Positions 13,587-15,161 of a DNA stretch of 15,161 nt are shown here, one piece after another. Within the stretch, counting starts at the first letter, position 1, and each line of letters begins with the position of its first letter. The stretch is taken from positions 1 through 15,161 of the forward strand of contig JACZKP010000053.1 of assembly GCA_014860005.1 (NCBI GenBank), in the 5' to 3' direction. A model generated the notes under the pieces. It made no database searches. It was not told where the DNA came from and saw only the letters and a program-made list of their open reading frames with translations. This DNA comes from Verrucomicrobiota bacterium (GTDB taxonomy: Bacteria; Verrucomicrobiota; Verrucomicrobiae; Limisphaerales; UBA11358). Made by a program: the position numbers and the translations under genes.

Positions 13587-15161
13587 ATGAAAACAAGAAC
13601 TCGAATCACCGGTTGCAATCAACTGCACAACTGGTCCGCAGCCCGGGTGATCGTGTGGTTTGTTGCCTGGTCGGCCGCGCTGGCCATGCCTGTGGTTGCG
13701 GCCACCAATTATGTGACCTCGACGGTCGACAACGGCCCCGGTTCATTGCGCCAAATGATCACCGAGGCCGCTGCGGGTGATACACTGATGTTCGGTGTCA
13801 CGGGCACCATCACGCTGACCAGTGGCGAACTGGTGTTGGTCAAGAACCTGAATATCATCGGCCCTGGTGCCGCGAATCTGGCGATCTGTGGCAATCAAAC
13901 CAGTCGGCTCCTCACGGTTCAATCCAATGTCGTCGCCTCCGTTTCCGGGCTGACTCTGCGCGATGGCAAGGCATCCAATGGCGACGCTGGCACCGTGGTT
14001 GAGGGCCATGCAACCCCCGGTGGACCCGGCCAGCCGGGCGGGGCGATTTACACCATGGGCACGCTGACCTTGAACGATTGTCGCGTGATCTCCAATACCG
14101 CTGGGCATGGTGGGTATGGCATTGGGAGTGACGTTATTGGGGTCAGCGCTGGCGGGAACGGCGGATCAGGAGGAGGCGTTTACAATACTGGAACGATGTA
14201 CTTGAGCAACTGCGTCGTCAGTGGCAACTCCGCCGGCAATGGCGGCGCGAGTGGTGACGGGTGGACCTTCAGCCCGATCAGTGGCGCCGGCGGTGAGGGC
14301 GGCGGCATCTATAACGCCGGAACCCTCTGGCTCGACAACTCTATGGTCAGTGGCAACGTCGCTGGCGGCGGCGGCGATACGCCCCGGGAAGCGAGAGGTG
14401 GACATGGTGGTGCCGGTGGCGGCATCTGGAACAGCGGCATTTTTGCGGCGATCAGGTCCACGATCAGCGACAACGTTGCGGGTGACGGTGGCCACGGCGG
14501 TAATGACAGCCTTGACGGTGGTGATGGAGGAAGCGGTGGATCAGGTGGCGGCATTTATAGCGCAGGCACTCTCGCGCTCACCAACTGCACGTTCAGAGGT
14601 AACTTTCCCGGCAGCGGCGGGGCGGGCGGAGTAGGTGTCCTTGGCGAGAACGGCAACAGTGGCGGAGCCGGTCGTGGCAGAGATATCTACGTGGTCGGCA
14701 GAAACCTCATTCTGGTGAATTGCGGTGTTATCTTTGCGGCTTTCCAGGATGACATTCCATCTCAATGGGCGCTGGTGACGAGTTGTAACGAGCAATCGCT
14801 GCGGGAGGCACTCGCTGCACCCTACCGGGTGACCTTCACCTGCGATGGCACGATCACCTTGACCAACACCATTGTGATTACGAACAACAGGGTGCTGGAT
14901 GGCAGCGGCCGTCAGGTAACGATTAGTGGCGGCGGTCTTGTGCGTGTGTTTGAAGTCCCCACCAACTCGATGTTGACACTTGTGAACCTGACGATTGCAA
15001 ACGGAATGAGCACGAACGGCGGCGGGGTGTACATTGCGGGCGGCACGGTCAGGGCTACAAACTGTGTTTTCTGGAATAATCAGGCCCGGGGACTGGAAGC
15101 CTCATACGAGAGCTCCGCAACGGCCGCAGACGATGGATGCGGCGGCGCGGTTTACAGCGAG
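13587..15161 (+). CDS. Exported glycine-rich parallel beta-helix protein (choice-of-anchor/adhesin-like), 3' end outside window
   Basis: An open frame of 525 codons from the ATG at 13587 runs to the last base without a stop. The signal peptide is MKTRTRITGCNQLHNWSAAR plus a hydrophobic stretch to VVAA (about residue 39). The mature part starts with a module typical of these secreted beta-helix proteins: TSTVDNGPGSLRQMI, GDTLMF, TGTITLTSGEL and a GL-x-LRDG strand (residues 44-128). It then has at least five coils of the form GGGIYNAGTLWLDN...VSGNVAG, beginning near residues 151, 195, 238, 277 and 320, linked by very glycine-rich loops. Near residue 398 the module restarts (TSCNEQSLREALA, DGTITLTN, LTLVNLTIANG, GGGVYIAGG), so the protein contains at least two tandem beta-helix modules. 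The likely role is surface adhesion or polysaccharide contact; no lyase catalytic site was identified. A C-terminal anchor may lie beyond the window. Confidence 0.85.
   Translation, partial: MKTRTRITGCNQLHNWSAARVIVWFVAWSAALAMPVVAATNYVTSTVDNGPGSLRQMITEAAAGDTLMFGVTGTITLTSGELVLVKNLNIIGPGAANLAICGNQTSRLLTVQSNVVASVSGLTLRDGKASNGDAGTVVEGHATPGGPGQPGGAIYTMGTLTLNDCRVISNTAGHGGYGIGSDVIGVSAGGNGGSGGGVYNTGTMYLSNCVVSGNSAGNGGASGDGWTFSPISGAGGEGGGIYNAGTLWLDNSMVSGNVAGGGGDTPREARGGHGGAGGGIWNSGIFAAIRSTISDNVAGDGGHGGNDSLDGGDGGSGGSGGGIYSAGTLALTNCTFRGNFPGSGGAGGVGVLGENGNSGGAGRGRDIYVVGRNLILVNCGVIFAAFQDDIPSQWALVTSCNEQSLREALAAPYRVTFTCDGTITLTNTIVITNNRVLDGSGRQVTISGGGLVRVFEVPTNSMLTLVNLTIANGMSTNGGGVYIAGGTVRATNCVFWNNQARGLEASYESSATAADDGCGGAVYSE

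Noticed and set aside
13960..14700. GGC/GGT-rich stretches that could suggest a simple sequence repeat or structured RNA
   Set aside because: They are codons for glycine loops of the beta-helix protein with irregular order. No fixed nucleotide unit is repeated.

Overview
The window looks like a piece of a high-GC chromosome from the Verrucomicrobiota (Pedosphaera/Limisphaerales-like). This is inferred from gene content, not from a marker gene: a PEP-CTERM protein, a Gloeo/Verruco ('GloVer') tandem-repeat protein, a formylglycine-enzyme-like fusion, a glucose/sorbosone-type quinoprotein and a family GH78 rhamnosidase with an embedded discoidin-like segment. No rRNA, tRNA or CRISPR array is visible.

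Layout. Bases 1-140 are the edge of an ISL3-type insertion sequence (transposase N-terminus, minus strand, cut by the window). A small PEP-CTERM protein follows (208-900, minus). Next is a probable two-gene minus-strand unit: an exported glucose/sorbosone dehydrogenase-like protein (3351-4628) followed, after 14 bases, by a Tat-exported fusion of a glycosidase-like domain with a formylglycine-enzyme-like domain lacking the catalytic cysteines (1141-3336). The divergent spacer 4629-5033 holds two inverted copies of a two-hairpin repeat whose stems differ by compensatory changes. ispD (5034-5738, plus), an isoprenoid housekeeping gene, lies beyond it.

Bases 6067-7108 are a graveyard: a transposase that has lost its middle, fused in frame to fragments of a type I restriction subunit (HsdR) that itself carries a 124-base insertion and a large internal deletion. 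Downstream on the plus strand are three exported proteins: a GH78 alpha-L-rhamnosidase (7318-10638), a GloVer protein with 14 repeats (10966-13413) and a glycine-rich parallel beta-helix protein that runs off the window (13587-15161).

How it fits together. Most intact genes encode exported proteins, and the carbohydrate-active ones (rhamnosidase, sugar dehydrogenase-like, glycosidase-like fusion) suggest use of plant or algal polysaccharide. The last two genes share a near-identical ribosome-binding region and leader peptide but have unrelated mature parts. I see no clear new defence or mobile system. The best leads are the covarying hairpin repeat, the cysteine-less fusion, the shared leader and the transposase-HsdR chimera.
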